Of a stretch of DNA of 64,000 bases, positions 22,301 to 32,246 are shown in pieces. How positions within the stretch are numbered: the stretch's first letter is position 1; each line of letters begins with the position of its first letter. The DNA comes from Flectonema sp. DT1601 (Eukaryota > Euglenozoa > Diplonemea > Diplonemida > Diplonemidae). The position numbers and the translations under genes are program-made. The notes beneath the pieces were generated by a model. The model searched no databases and was not told the origin of the DNA. It saw nothing but the letters and a program-made list of their open reading frames with translations. The DNA is taken from the NCBI GenBank assembly GCA_964019425.1, contig OZ025840.1, positions 272,001 to 336,000 on the forward strand, in the 5' to 3' direction.

Positions 22301-25300
22301 GAATCTCTCCAGGTGTCATCATGACCATTAATATTTGGACTTAAGAGAACTGTTCTAACATTAAAATACAACGCATCAATTTTCTTTACAGTGACGTGAA
22401 CATCCAATGAGAATCCATTTAAAATGCTAACCCGCAATATAAATGCTCCCGAATTATGAGACACTTTCAAAATTGGAAGGGCTGCATAACGTGCGATCAC
22501 TCCTTCAGATGTAACGTTGTAGGATATAGTTTTATTTTGTACTGCGGAGTTAATAGCAAACACACCTCCAGACCGTGATAATACCAAAACATCAACAACA
22601 CCCAAAGGAGCATATAGCTGAATGCCAGTGTAATGCGGAATAAAGTCTAACATGCATGGCTCATTATGATTGCACAGAACTTCTTTTCCATTGAAGTTTC
22701 TTAGTTGGACAGCATCAGGGTATTTTGATGTAGTTTCTTGAGTGATGAGTTCAGATTGTAAACCTTCTCTGCTGATACTGTAGAAAAACAATTCACATCT
22801 TTGAGACAGTAATTGAATTACAAAATATGATCTTTTATCTGTTTCAATAACTTTGAAATAACAGATCAAGTTCGATTCCTGATCATCGATTTTTTTTGAA
22901 CGAACCCAAAGATCTGATTCACCCTTGTAACTTATGAGGTATTTCGATGTTGTATCTGACTGTTTTTGAACAGAAACAGAAATTTTATACACATCTGGAG
23001 TGTAAACACCGATACTATAAATAAGACCTCTCTTAGTTACGAATTGAGCGTTGTTACTGTTCGTAAAAGACGACTTCAACAGGCAAATCCTCCTGAAAGA
23101 CGACGATGCTGAAACTAAATCATTAACAAAAACAGTACTGTTTGATAAGTATGTTAAGTTTTTCCAGTCATGACCAGGATTTGGACATCGTTCGAAACCA
23201 TTGACAACCGATACCATATCTCTGTGATACGGCTGACTGTTTGACCTTAGACAGTCATAACCAAATCCACTCTTTACTGAATTGATGTAAGAGCTAGCAC
23301 ACCATGAAGACATTGGTATTACTTTATTACTAATATCACTGTTTACAAGAACATCGTGAACGTATAAAGTGTTTGTTTTTATTTCATAATTAAGTTTTGA
23401 TGCTTTAATCCGAAATTGGTTTCCAACATATATCCAGCCAACAGTTTTTCTTTTGTAGCAAATCTGACAATTAGTTGGATGCTTTGATTCTATTCTAGGG
23501 AATTGAAAAATTAATAAAAACCCAACACTAACATTACCAGTTATGTCATATCGTCCAATGTCAAGAGATAGGTCTGAAGAGCAATCCATTGTAGACGGGT
23601 TGATTATTTTTATTTGATCAGTGGTAGTGTTGATGGCATCTGCGTGACTTGTATTGACAATCATAGACACACCCTGCATCACTTGCTGACTGCCACCTGA
23701 AATATCAACTACACCTGAGCTGCTTCCCGACGAAATAAAAGCTCCTTCAGAATCGAATAATAATAATGAACTACTCAGCGTCACAGAGAGAATTCCAGCT
23801 GGCTTTGTTATCAATTGTGAAGTTCCATTAGAATCATGTTTCTTGACCTCAACCCATAGAAGCGAAGAAAGTGAAGTATACATTTCTACTGGATACGATG
23901 CTTGAATACATATTTTATAACTAATTGAAGCATCGCCCTCCACTGCTGGAAGAACAGTCCTAAAGACTGCTGTTGATGTGTACGTGTCAGAAGGTCCAAG
24001 GTTATGAATCCATCCTTTTTGATTAATTTTATCGGCATGTTCGATTCCGACATGAGTCGAATTTTCACAAGATAATCCCGAGGGTACGATTTTTACGATA
24101 TCACTCCGGGAAAATACAGGAAACAATTCCCCAAATGCTAACCTACTAAGTTCAACCGTTACAATACCAGTATTGACTGGTTCTTCGTAATCAGATAATT
24201 GTTTTATCTTCCATCTGATTCCATTATCGATTACTGTGTATGGAACGCTATTAGTCCACCATGACAACCCATCGTATGAGTACGTGTTATTCTCACGTAT
24301 TTGAATGCATATTTTCAACTTTTGCGTTAACAAATCCGGAACCACTAATGAAAAACTAATACTTGATACTGCCTGCATATTAAAAGTATTGTCAATCATG
24401 TTGTCTGCGGTGCTGCTGGACGGTTTTGAAGGGTCACTAAGACAACCATAGTGGTTGTTATTAGAGACGAATCTAGCTGAGAGTTTTCTTAATAACACTT
24501 CATCGTCACCGTATGGGTAGACTTTTTCTTTAAATGATATAGTAAATGAAGCTGAACCACCGCTTAAGAATTGTCCTGCTGTCGTAACTTCGAATCTTGT
24601 TTCCGCTGTTGGATTCCAGTTCGTTTTAAAAACGATCCAATTTTCGGAATATTTAGCATATTGAAAACACAATGAGTATCCGAACTCTACCGGTTGTGGC
24701 AATACAGCCGTCGCAAAAACAGAGCGATTGTTGTATTCAGGTGTATTATTAAAGATAATTACAGGGGATAAGCAAGTTACGTCTTTCGTAATTCTGAATT
24801 CACCAATTCCAACCTCAACAGGTGACCCTTCGATGATAAAAAGTGCTTCCATTCCAGGTCGTTGTTCAGTAAATTGAAGGCTCACATCGTTCAATGCGGA
24901 GCTTTCTGGATAAAAATTTCTGATTATTTTAAAAAAATTTCCCTTGAATCGAAAACAAATTTCATAATAAAAAACAACACCTGATTCTACAATCATCGGT
25001 GGTGTCGTTATAAAAAAAGGATAAACATAATCGGGACTACTAACAATTCCATTACAAGGATAACCCTGTCTAACAAATCTGATAATACTGTGATTCGTAG
25101 GGAGTAACGACATAGGATTCAACGTTGAGTTTATAAACGAAACTGCTAAGGGACCAGAAGTATCAGCACGCGTATCGTTCATATCCCACGTCAAGGAATT
25201 CAATAATAAATTATGAGAAACAACCAACGTTGTTGGAACCACTCCATAAGTCATATTACCACCAATGACATTGTTGTCTTTAAATCTTTGATAACATACT

Positions 25301-27135
25301 ATCCAATTTGAGAGAGGATCACCTGAAAAGTGAACAGCAGCAGAAACCTTTCTTCTATCAAACTCAGATATTAATTCAATCGAAGCAATCGACGAGGACG
25401 ATTCAGACCAACATCCCCTGTTAGGAAACGATCCCATGATTGTATTATTTTCAATTATAGAATGCTCGTTAAAATAGATTTCTTCTATGATACGAAGGGT
25501 ATCCTTAACGTCTAACTGGTTATTCTCATCAGAGATGCTTAAATTTCCCCATGAACCTGCAGACACGTCAGTCGCATTCCACGCTAAGATTTCATCCCTG
25601 ACGAATAAATAGTCTTCCGTACTGGTAGCACAGCTGTCAATGTTTAAACACCTTTTTAACTTTCTCCACATTGGAGCTGAAGGAATGCTGCTGTTTTGGT
25701 CAGACCAATGAAGACGTTGAGATATGCTTGAAAAACAAATATCATAGTAACCTGATTCCTCAGGTAGCTTTATATATACGAAAACTGATGTATTTAGGTA
25801 AACACCTTGACTAGACCATGGTCGCATTATCGGATTTGATAGTTTTGTACCAAAAACACCAGCACCTCCAGGAGAGGTATTTTCAAACAATCCAGGGATC
25901 GCTTCAACATTCCAAACTCCAGTTCCGTTATTCAGATGGTAACTTCCGTAGTATGGAAGGGAGTCTATGAATGTTCTTTCACTCGTACACGGTTCTCCAT
26001 GTTTTACTATTTTTATATTGTCTGCCTTGGTACATCCATGGTGATAAATATCACTGTGATGCCCGCATGTGTGAGACCCTGCATAAGTAAAATTCCAGTC
26101 GTACTCAAAACTCTCAAGCTGCATCACAGCATATTGTCTAACAGTTGGATGAGGAGTGTAGAAATATGTTTCGGAACGACGTGATTGTAAGATTCGTTGT
26201 TGAGGATTGAGGAGAACCCAATCATCTTCATCTCCTAAATATTTCCAATCATCATTAAGATGGTGCTGAAGACATATAATAAAACGATGATTCCAACTCG
26301 GTGCTGTAAAAGTAAAAAAAGCACTCTCCGCATACTCAACACTCCTAACCTCGGTATCTAGACCATAATGAGTACTTCTATGAAGTAATTCAGTCCCCCT
26401 TTTGTGATACACATTACAATCAACTTCTAAGGATGATAAATGTCTATAGATTTCTATTTGTGCAGACATTGGAGAAGAAGAATTAAAACGGCTGACGTAT
26501 AATTCATTGAACAGGCTTTGCACTCGTACTCTGACTTCCTGTCCTTCTATAAAATTATCAGGTCGAATCCAACTTGTGTAGTTTGTAATTGTTAATTTTG
26601 AAAATGTAAAAGTTTCTGTTAGTGAAGTCTGAGAGAGTGATATAGTCACAGTCTTTGTAGCTGACAGCGTTGTTGACAACGAGTGTGATTTCGTAGATGT
26701 TATTGTTGGAAGCGACAGTGAAACAGTCTCTGAATGACTTAACGAATAACTTCGAGACAAAGAATACGTCACACTACGACTATCAGTAGGAAGAGAAAAC
26801 GAAACTGTTAAAGTAGGCAACGACATCGACGACGTCAACGACGACGTAAATGTTTTCGTTAATGTCGGCAACGTCGAGCTAAGTGAGCCACTCGGCAGAG
26901 TAAGAGATCGACTGAATGTATAACTCCTAGTTACCGTAACAGTAGGCAAACTAATACTTCTGGTAGCCGACGGCAAACTAACAGTAGCACTGTAACTGTT
27001 TGACCCTGTCGGTAATGAAATGCTACTCGTTAATGTCATGCTCTCACTCAAACTAAACGTCGCAGTTTTTGTACACCAAACAATCTCAACGTTTACCAAC
27101 ATCAGTACTACCAAACACAATAACGACATCGACAT
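16336..27135 (-). CDS. Giant surface protein with Ser/Thr-Leu-Pro-rich N-terminus and Cys-pair beta repeats
   Basis: An uninterrupted 3599-residue protein. Residues 1-21 (MSMSLLCLVVLMLVNVEIVWC) look like a signal peptide. Residues 22-190 are Ser/Thr-rich, with SLPT-type phrases repeated many times, as in mucin-like stalks. From about 225 to 1235 I count eight beta-rich repeats of roughly 90-150 residues. Each has an early Cys after a phrase like IVPSGLSC and a late one in YxICxQ/F followed by a Trp. The remainder is beta-rich with no family I recognise. The end is Pro-rich (PVPPTPRPVPTLTPTIVPVP) followed by a hydrophobic tail that could be a GPI signal or anchor. An acceptor-like TTTTCGTTACAG lies about 80 nt upstream, with another closer in. 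Probably an adhesin or scavenger-type ectodomain; the family is unknown. Confidence 0.85.
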   Translation of the reverse strand: MSMSLLCLVVLMLVNVEIVWCTKTATFSLSESMTLTSSISLPTGSNSYSATVSLPSATRSISLPTVTVTRSYTFSRSLTLPSGSLSSTLPTLTKTFTSSLTSSMSLPTLTVSFSLPTDSRSVTYSLSRSYSLSHSETVSLSLPTITSTKSHSLSTTLSATKTVTISLSQTSLTETFTFSKLTITNYTSWIRPDNFIEGQEVRVRVQSLFNELYVSRFNSSSPMSAQIEIYRHLSSLEVDCNVYHKRGTELLHRSTHYGLDTEVRSVEYAESAFFTFTAPSWNHRFIICLQHHLNDDWKYLGDEDDWVLLNPQQRILQSRRSETYFYTPHPTVRQYAVMQLESFEYDWNFTYAGSHTCGHHSDIYHHGCTKADNIKIVKHGEPCTSERTFIDSLPYYGSYHLNNGTGVWNVEAIPGLFENTSPGGAGVFGTKLSNPIMRPWSSQGVYLNTSVFVYIKLPEESGYYDICFSSISQRLHWSDQNSSIPSAPMWRKLKRCLNIDSCATSTEDYLFVRDEILAWNATDVSAGSWGNLSISDENNQLDVKDTLRIIEEIYFNEHSIIENNTIMGSFPNRGCWSESSSSIASIELISEFDRRKVSAAVHFSGDPLSNWIVCYQRFKDNNVIGGNMTYGVVPTTLVVSHNLLLNSLTWDMNDTRADTSGPLAVSFINSTLNPMSLLPTNHSIIRFVRQGYPCNGIVSSPDYVYPFFITTPPMIVESGVVFYYEICFRFKGNFFKIIRNFYPESSALNDVSLQFTEQRPGMEALFIIEGSPVEVGIGEFRITKDVTCLSPVIIFNNTPEYNNRSVFATAVLPQPVEFGYSLCFQYAKYSENWIVFKTNWNPTAETRFEVTTAGQFLSGGSASFTISFKEKVYPYGDDEVLLRKLSARFVSNNNHYGCLSDPSKPSSSTADNMIDNTFNMQAVSSISFSLVVPDLLTQKLKICIQIRENNTYSYDGLSWWTNSVPYTVIDNGIRWKIKQLSDYEEPVNTGIVTVELSRLAFGELFPVFSRSDIVKIVPSGLSCENSTHVGIEHADKINQKGWIHNLGPSDTYTSTAVFRTVLPAVEGDASISYKICIQASYPVEMYTSLSSLLWVEVKKHDSNGTSQLITKPAGILSVTLSSSLLLFDSEGAFISSGSSSGVVDISGGSQQVMQGVSMIVNTSHADAINTTTDQIKIINPSTMDCSSDLSLDIGRYDITGNVSVGFLLIFQFPRIESKHPTNCQICYKRKTVGWIYVGNQFRIKASKLNYEIKTNTLYVHDVLVNSDISNKVIPMSSWCASSYINSVKSGFGYDCLRSNSQPYHRDMVSVVNGFERCPNPGHDWKNLTYLSNSTVFVNDLVSASSSFRRICLLKSSFTNSNNAQFVTKRGLIYSIGVYTPDVYKISVSVQKQSDTTSKYLISYKGESDLWVRSKKIDDQESNLICYFKVIETDKRSYFVIQLLSQRCELFFYSISREGLQSELITQETTSKYPDAVQLRNFNGKEVLCNHNEPCMLDFIPHYTGIQLYAPLGVVDVLVLSRSGGVFAINSAVQNKTISYNVTSEGVIARYAALPILKVSHNSGAFILRVSILNGFSLDVHVTVKKIDALYFNVRTVLLSPNINGHDDTWRDSGNGYLIAGLEYRLILNTNVPLSDGLQGWTVLAEIPNSFGENTILITSPNNKIMTDSYYYVPFKVRNNIGCRNQCVMSFVMKNPTSESTTPRRLYCSITSVVRVVGDSVRIHIGDDLSKWRPSDSDPTSFQTNIKNGIKIWLIPGTYQVWNGTRTYLIDDFHDGKYFTVVESAVKRIALRDPTSDSSGCIFESASDQICEHPTYSVPTWTLRTHLPCTRSNMCLFSFHSSEGASSVSRLMGTLSPSGFRFSCALIGQVRFPVSSFISNSFAIELRIESDIDGELYPINTTVSAGVNSGIATAWLYNDTIPRDTNHTFKITNGIGYVSQIRLQIPGDRVESDIHVITFMIFQSDGESLLQSGLSSSMCTLQLPIEVRSVPSDLSSKLSVQISPDVPLEIISTDTLANGLLIRITSSVLQPEIIFKNGQVEIHSSDDIVIWSQGATDAFFLKSKIRPFQNFGFGDAEVQASSTGRNLSSPASNVADIIIKYSSQIRSPAREASLTFCVERNSQEGDIDCETITFSVVVLNIPNLVVEWVTSPSSRFMSPFCSQTFGLNDTSETQFSATTIYEVTGLATKLIYYATDISYRFLSRDESQPTGSVQNVLSDLIYLSYNLTGVYALPEIKTFFVRSLKETPPQTILIASFDELSETEIGSSRPLGLQWTLTQGTEQFFVIKDQIEQNEEICTPSGKNTPPGRRYYESTITGEVFPIQIEVQTSTRDRSWGYNTAVRVSGIGITPFITQLEYGGAIVWLSLSSVGYEGFRYVDRPYFVIKFDLCYTTTSTVDDCLNQDDAQESDITYPERTKVSKKIYLSPPTVDVLSAELLSEPPTLVGIPFRIRLSTLGSNNLLVDPPAAVDVVIFSKPMHSPIESVSGSEGFLSESKFPNLTHCGMYLPTKTMNLSLSILRSVVEVDLVFLKPCFQCYVGIEYKKNDTTITTIVIPRVRIETCGTQWSSGTQQQKLLKGVPQSITVRRVDANGNIDRSGVFIGSSAEVLYEESQQEIGMGNGAGGIKKLLRQTNIPFNGLKLVVISHSRACSVCSTTLHRKSLRYEVVTNADRLTIAYQTPLQLKPLNGNITSAKIRIYASDSDSDIDTAISGLIINKIPEVIQISRRSFIHESQPDSQVYITNGVNNDVFWAHLLVPRVDQSLSFFLPNYQISSYEDKSKGLSLVYSFSHFSISSVSPECYDLIISETAMNAALPQGVNCRLAAIAYGLSPAGEMHKTTLKDGIRLTLSVDECPCVVYSKSFGEWNSTVIRGEAVFDIKVEEMITQSCKCTLRVIQLSNVTTTFIAVKLELHNWGIQSIVLNRENNPITVNEYTIFNNTVYEINLVGKDATGLAIPLNYLTGSIISYESSIRLLPMPYFTQINVSIMFDNRIRIVGYYVVEDEIFNLQGNDGFKIEWLSINKDNTLVPQPIPGSDQLETAVSLVVVEQLNQINVGVDFSKLEKCLIITGLTKQKLIVTSTFSVDIVITDVKTEIISNRITKTILKGAECIPIGSIVSHIGDFSATVSNQLFKVLNKTISFRYSGIATSFTADIPGKYSRHMLPDIPITIIVCDRFGNKLLGLKEPYAIYILNVSHVPVSLTGNYYSTVYFIASKGGTVARQSITVYDGLWTGFIVSRPEPVQYNFLSISLSSRGFGSEHSVSIQDSKSLSVKVHCSDASVECSYEIYVSDNNNLLLHDPQITILASVRCLNDEFDIVIFGSRLGSFLPLKPVVELQSINGLFRLDSVTANVLCSSTEIVFDAYLRNELLLSTDWKGNIGPVVPGVDLASNDTTIPTTVFVASLQINSFVVREEALLAAEKQFQYPQKLSTSLQAVTASTGVRTITLMKSCVVDNVNTMTCYPLGVGINEDRGIVLSGMYGVVVFFDVELYPLVAVDQNLLISAVEADLSSSNSVLKSSGVVDTSGLVVNSVQVTTASPPTPVPSTAVPPTFSPPTSIPVPPTPRPVPTLTPTIVPVPFSCASSYVCCFVWLVGLVLIIIM

Positions 27136-27485
27136 TTATAATTAGAGTTCTAGGTGGTTACGATATGTAGGCATTTCATTTAGTGTAAGGGATGTGTGAT
27201 CCTGTAACGAAAATTACAAATTACATCACTGAAAGCCATCAACGTCCATATTCCTCTTGTTGAATAGTGAAAGTATCACAGAGAACAAGAGTTCAACTTT
27301 CTCCGAATCGACATCCCACTCCCCAGCCGCCGCTGTCAACACGTTAGAATCAGCACCAACTGTGACAGACACCACGAATCCGGGTACGTCACAAAACCTG
27401 CAGGAGTAGTGCTGAACAGAAGACACACTGCCTATTAGTCAGGTAAGCTTTTTCCATCGAGGAGGAAAAAGTAGCCACCGTACTA

Positions 27486-28770
27486 TGTGAGGAGGAGTGG
27501 AAAGGAAGGGGAACTCAATTCAGAGAGCCAATAGTAAACAATCTCGTCAACAGCAATATTGCTTCTGAACAGGTCTGTGAAGAGTTAAGTTATCATCATT
27601 ATGAACATCAATGAGAAGGAAGAACATTGTCAGCAAGGACTGACTTAATGATGTACCAGAGAAGCAAGTGGAAGAAGTCAGTAGTAGACCATCGTTAAAA
27701 CAAGAATACCTTCTAGAACACCTACATTACGTTACGACAGTACCACCTCAGCGGATGGACTTCAAGAAGGAAGAAGGGAAATGTCAGTAGACCATCGTGA
27801 AACGTACCGAAGTTAAATCAGAGTCGATCATAGAGCTGGGTTAGTATTGTGTCATCATGTGAGGAGGAGGAGTGGAAGGGAAGGGGAACTCAATTCAGAG
27901 AGCCAATAGTAAACAATCTCGTCAACAGCAATATTGCTTCTGAACAGGTCTGTGAAGAGTTAAGTTATCATCATTATGAGCAGCAATGAGAAGGAAGAAC
28001 ACCGTCAGCAAGGACTGACTTAATGATGTACCAGAGAAGCAAGTGGAAGAAGTCAGTAGACCATCGTGAAACGTACCGAAGTTAAATCAGAGTCGATCAT
28101 AGAGCTGGGTTAGTATTGTGTCATCATGTGAGGAGGAGGAGTGGAAGGGAAGGGGAACTCAATTCAGAGAGCCAATAGTAAACAATCTCGTCAACAGCAA
28201 TATTGCTTCTGAACAGGTCTGTGAAGAGTTAAGTTATCATCATTATGAGCAGCAATGAGAAGGAAGAACATCGTCAGCAAGGACTGACTTAATGATGTAC
28301 CAGAGAAGCAAGTGGAAGAAGTCAGTAGACCATCGTGAAACGTACCGAAGTTAAATCAGAGTCGATCATAGAGCTGGGTTAGTATTGTGTCATCATGTGA
28401 GGAGGAGGAGTGGAAAGGAAGGGGAACTCAATTCAGAGAGCCAATAGTAAACAATCTCGTCAACAGCAATATTGCTTCTGAACAGGTCTGTGAAGAGTTA
28501 AGTTATCATCATTATGAACATCAATGAGAAGGAAGAACATTGTCAGCAAGGACTGACTTAATGATGTACCAGAGAAGCAAGTGGAAGAAGTCAGCAGTAG
28601 ACCATCGTTAAAACAAGAATACCTTCTAGAACACCTACATTACGTTACGACAGTACCACCTCAGCGGATGGACTTCAAGAAGGAAGAAGGGAAATGTCAG
28701 TAGACCATCGTGAAACGTACCGAAGTTAAATCAGAGTCGATCATAGAGCTGGGTTAGTATTGTGTCATCA
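27486..28770. repeat. Tandem repeat, four units of two lengths
   Basis: Units begin with TGTGAGGAGGAG at 27486, 27858, 28127 and 28396, giving lengths of 372, 269, 269 and 375 bp. The array ends at a degenerate copy of the start motif at 28771. The outer long units carry an extra block of about 105 bp (from AAAACAAGAATACC through GGACTTCAAGAAGG) that the two inner units lack. Shared parts are almost identical, so the array is young. There is no long open frame through it. It lies about 350 bp upstream of the giant surface-protein ORF. Confidence 0.9.
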
Positions 28771-28893
28771 TGTGAGGAAGAAGAATGAGGCAAGCAAGTC
28801 ATAAGATCACCTTAGGCAATAATTGTTTAATCGTATATAATAATTGAGCCTTTGATCTCGTTCGGTAATTCCTGAGAGGCATAAACTGTTCGA

Positions 28894-28980
28894 GTTTGTA
28901 CGTAAAATACAAATGTATTGTATCATTTAGCATTAGTTTTAAATACAGTGACTAAGGTAATGTTAGTGTAGGCAAAACAC
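28894..28980. repeat. Dispersed hairpin element, copy a
   Basis: Contains TTTGTACGTAAAATACAAAT, then TGTATC, a spacer, ATACAGTGACTAAGGTAATG and TTAGTGTAGG. Closely related blocks occur at 32247-32326 and 45318-45385. TGTAT and ATACA can pair as a stem across the spacer. Noncoding; the family is not recognised. Confidence 0.55.
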
Positions 28981-29035
28981 GCTGCGATAAATGTTTCTAA
29001 CTTAGCGACTAAATCGGAAATCAGAAAACCTTTAC

Positions 29036-29067
29036 GAATATTATTATTATTATTATTATTATTATTG
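29036..29067. repeat. ATT trinucleotide microsatellite
   Basis: A nearly pure (ATT)n tract in the spacer, with no coding context. Such tracts are common in this AT-rich sequence. Confidence 0.9.
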
Positions 29068-29964
29068 TTCTATACGAACATAACCTGTTAAAGTGAAGTT
29101 ATAAAAAATGTTAACAACAAACTGAAAAACTATCATATTGGGTTGGTAGTCATGTGGTGACAGCTAACGGGGATCCAATTCATTTTAAAAATAATATATT
29201 GCTTTCTTTCTCATTTTTTTTTTTTGCTGTCTCTTCCATTTCTAACTTAAAAAACCTTCAACCATAACTATATTATATTATATTATGAATCATCGATTTT
29301 GTTTTGTTTTTTTTTTGTTTTTTTTTTCTTAATAAAAAGCGAAAGAATAACCACCAGAGTCAACTGTTTTTTTTTTTTTCTTTTTTTTTTTTCCTTCCAT
29401 TCTTAGGACGTTATTATACAAAATTAAAACATAATTAATCTTATCACTACTAGTCATTACTACTAAAGAGAAGATCACAATGCATCATGTTTGGTGGACG
29501 GTTATTTTTCCAAAAGTACAGCTAATAATCATCTGTGCGTGTCTGACCGTACTTCACAAAATACATCCATTTGAATACCACTCCTTGAGCTCTCCTGGGT
29601 AGACAACAACACAACAACAACAAAAAAAAAAAAAAAAAAAAAACTCCAAAACAGCACAGAAAAAAAAGCGAACAACAGGTTTTTCGTATGTATTTATGTT
29701 GCAATCAATTGGGAGGGAAAGAGAAAAAGGAAAAAAAAAGAAAAAAATGGAACTAAAGCAGATGGGTAAGGTGAAGCAATGACTCAACGGATAATTTAGA
29801 AAAGAGGGAAGAGAAAAAAAAAAAAAAAAAAAAAAGAATTGCTTTGCTTTTACTAAAGGGTAATTTGTAATTTATTATTATTATTTTTTTGTGTATTGGA
29901 GCCTGCCAAAAGGCACGTCACTATATCAGGGAGGGGTACCAAAAACTGAAAAAACAAAAAAAGC

Positions 29965-29966
29965 AC

Positions 29967-29997
<31 letters not shown>

Positions 29998-30008
29998 CTA
30001 CAACAACA
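29965..30008. repeat. CAA trinucleotide microsatellite
   Basis: An almost perfect (CAA)n tract with one CTA interruption at its 3' end. It could translate as poly-Gln or poly-Asn, but the frames around it are short and low-complexity, so I treat it as noncoding. Confidence 0.9.
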
Positions 30009-32121
30009 GCATCGTGTGCCACATGGTAATGCGGACAATTGCTGATGAACCTCCTTTTTCTCTTTTTTTCCCTCTTTCCTGTCAAACCCTTTTTTCATTT
30101 TTAATTAAAAAAAAGGGTTTCGGAATCTAATATTAAAATATGGATTATATACATTCCTGAAGCTGGAAAAAAAGACCAAAAAAAAAAAAAATATAAATAA
30201 ATAAAAAAAGTAAAGAAGAAAAAGCAAAGGGAGTAAAACAATGGAAAAAAAAAAGACTAGCAAGGATATAATTGAAAGTTAATAAACAGTAGGTTCCGAA
30301 TTAAGGTTTCCTACTGAGGTCCCTGAGTGAACAATTTCGAGTAGCCACCGCCACGACATGACGAAGTTGATGTTTGAATGAGCTTATTTTGAATGAAGTA
30401 CTTTGGTTGTAGAAAACAAAAAATCAAAATCAAAAGAAAAAGAAAAAAAGAAACACTATTTAACCGTCTCTCAGTTTAGCTCAACGAATCATTTTCAGTC
30501 ATGTAGTTATAAAGTGCGTTGCAGCTTTTTTTTTTTTTTTGTTTACTATTTGTGAAATGCACTCGGTGGATCCAATTAAAATATGTCATCGAAGCTACAA
30601 TTATTATTATTTGTGTTTGTGCGCTTAAGCCGAAATCTGGTTGACAGCCAGTACTGCATTGCGCTGCCATCTTTTTCTTACCAAAAAGAAAAAAAAAAAA
30701 AGGAAAAAAAAAGAAGAACGAACAAACAATGAGCCATAAAAATACCCCTCAACTAACGGGAAGAGAATGGAAAAAAAAAAAAGAAAAAAAAAAGTGTTTT
30801 TAAAAACTTTTTTTTTTTATACCTTTTCTAGTTCGTGGCTAAATAAGTTGATGGTTTTTTTAATTAGACTTAGTAATTCAAAGGGAATTTAAAAAAAAAA
30901 AAAAAAAAAGGAATTCATGGACCGAATAACATAACAGTAGGTTGACAATTAGCCAGTTCCTATGGAAGAGGAACTCGTATTGAAAAACTGAAAATAGCTA
31001 AGAATCTCTGTATATCTATGTGTAATAAAAAAACTAAACCCTACACCCTGTTGGGGGTTTACCCTTCAAATCGTAATAACATAGGGAGTTCATCGCTGGG
31101 TATTACTTTTTTTTTATTTTTTTTGTGTGGTAGGAAGTTTCGAAGGGAAAAAAAAAAAAAAAGGGGGGAAAAAAAAAGAGGGGAAAAAAGAACCTACTTG
31201 AAGTGTCTGTAAGGCAGGTTCATGGTGTTGTTCTCTTGAAGAAAGAAAATCTCACAACGCTCAGAAATCTGTCAAAATTAGCAATTAAGCAGATTGCTGT
31301 GAAGTAAGCAAACAAGGTTCAGTCGTTTTTTCTCTTTTTTTTTTTTTTTTCCTTTTCTATTTCTCTCTTTTTTCAAGGGCACAACGATAACTAATATTTT
31401 TTGTATCAAAAAAAAAAAATAAATTTTATTTTTTGATTTTTATTTCATATATTTTTTTTTTTTTCCCGCAAGGAAATTAGGGAGAAACGGGGTAGAGAAG
31501 CGCTCTTCGCGCATGTGCAGCAAGCTGTACGATAGACTTGTTGTTCACAAACTTTCTTTTTTCTTTTCATTTTTTTTTTTTTTTTTCCTTCCCCGAAACA
31601 AATCAAGATAAATACTTAGAAGAAAAAAAAAGACCAAAAAAAACTTATGAGTTAATCTTGTTTTTTTTTTATTATATTTTTTTTTTTTTTTTGAACACAC
31701 CAGCGTTATTAGAACGAAGAATAAAAAAAATAATTTAAAAAAAAAAAAAAACCCCTCTCCCGTTTTACTGCTGCAGCTTATCCTTATAGCTTGGTGAGTA
31801 ACAGATGGTTTGCAGTCTAAATAAAAACTAACTAATTACTCAATCGTAGAATGGGGTTGTTGGGGAATAGCGCCGCTTTTATTTTATCCATCAGAAAGAA
31901 TAGCATGGGACTACTCTGCTAGTTTAAGTCTGAGTCTCACTGACCACAGACCAATCACTTCAATAACAATAAAAGCAACCAATGCCGGGGGAACAACAAA
32001 GGGGTGAGGGTGAAAAAGGAAAAAAAAGAAAAAAATAGATCAGATCCGGTGACATTCTCACCTCAAAAGGGGAATGGGATGTCGAAGAGAGAGAGATAGA
32101 GAGAAAGCTAAAAATAAAAGT

Positions 32122-32158
32122 GCAGCGCTGGTACTAGTTGTAAAGCCAGCAGCGCTGC
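32122..32158. other. GC-rich inverted repeat (hairpin)
   Basis: GCAGCGCTGG and, 14 nt later, CCAGCAGCGCTGC can pair over 10 bp with a 3-nt bulge. It is the most GC-rich, stable-looking hairpin in the AT-rich spacer. It lies about 450 nt downstream of the phosphodiesterase stop codon on the transcribed strand, so it may be in that gene's 3' UTR or beyond it. No family recognised. Confidence 0.5.
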
Positions 32159-32246
32159 GGGGATATATAGATATTGGGGGGGGGAAGGAAGAGGGAAAGG
32201 GGGAGGGTTGAAATGTTTGGAATATATTTATGTGAAGAAATAAATA

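Noticed and set aside
27226-27426. A 66-codon minus-strand frame, less AT-rich than its surroundings
   Set aside because: No family match, no neighbouring exon that joins in frame, and it probably lies in the leader region of the giant surface gene. It could be a short exon, but I cannot support it.
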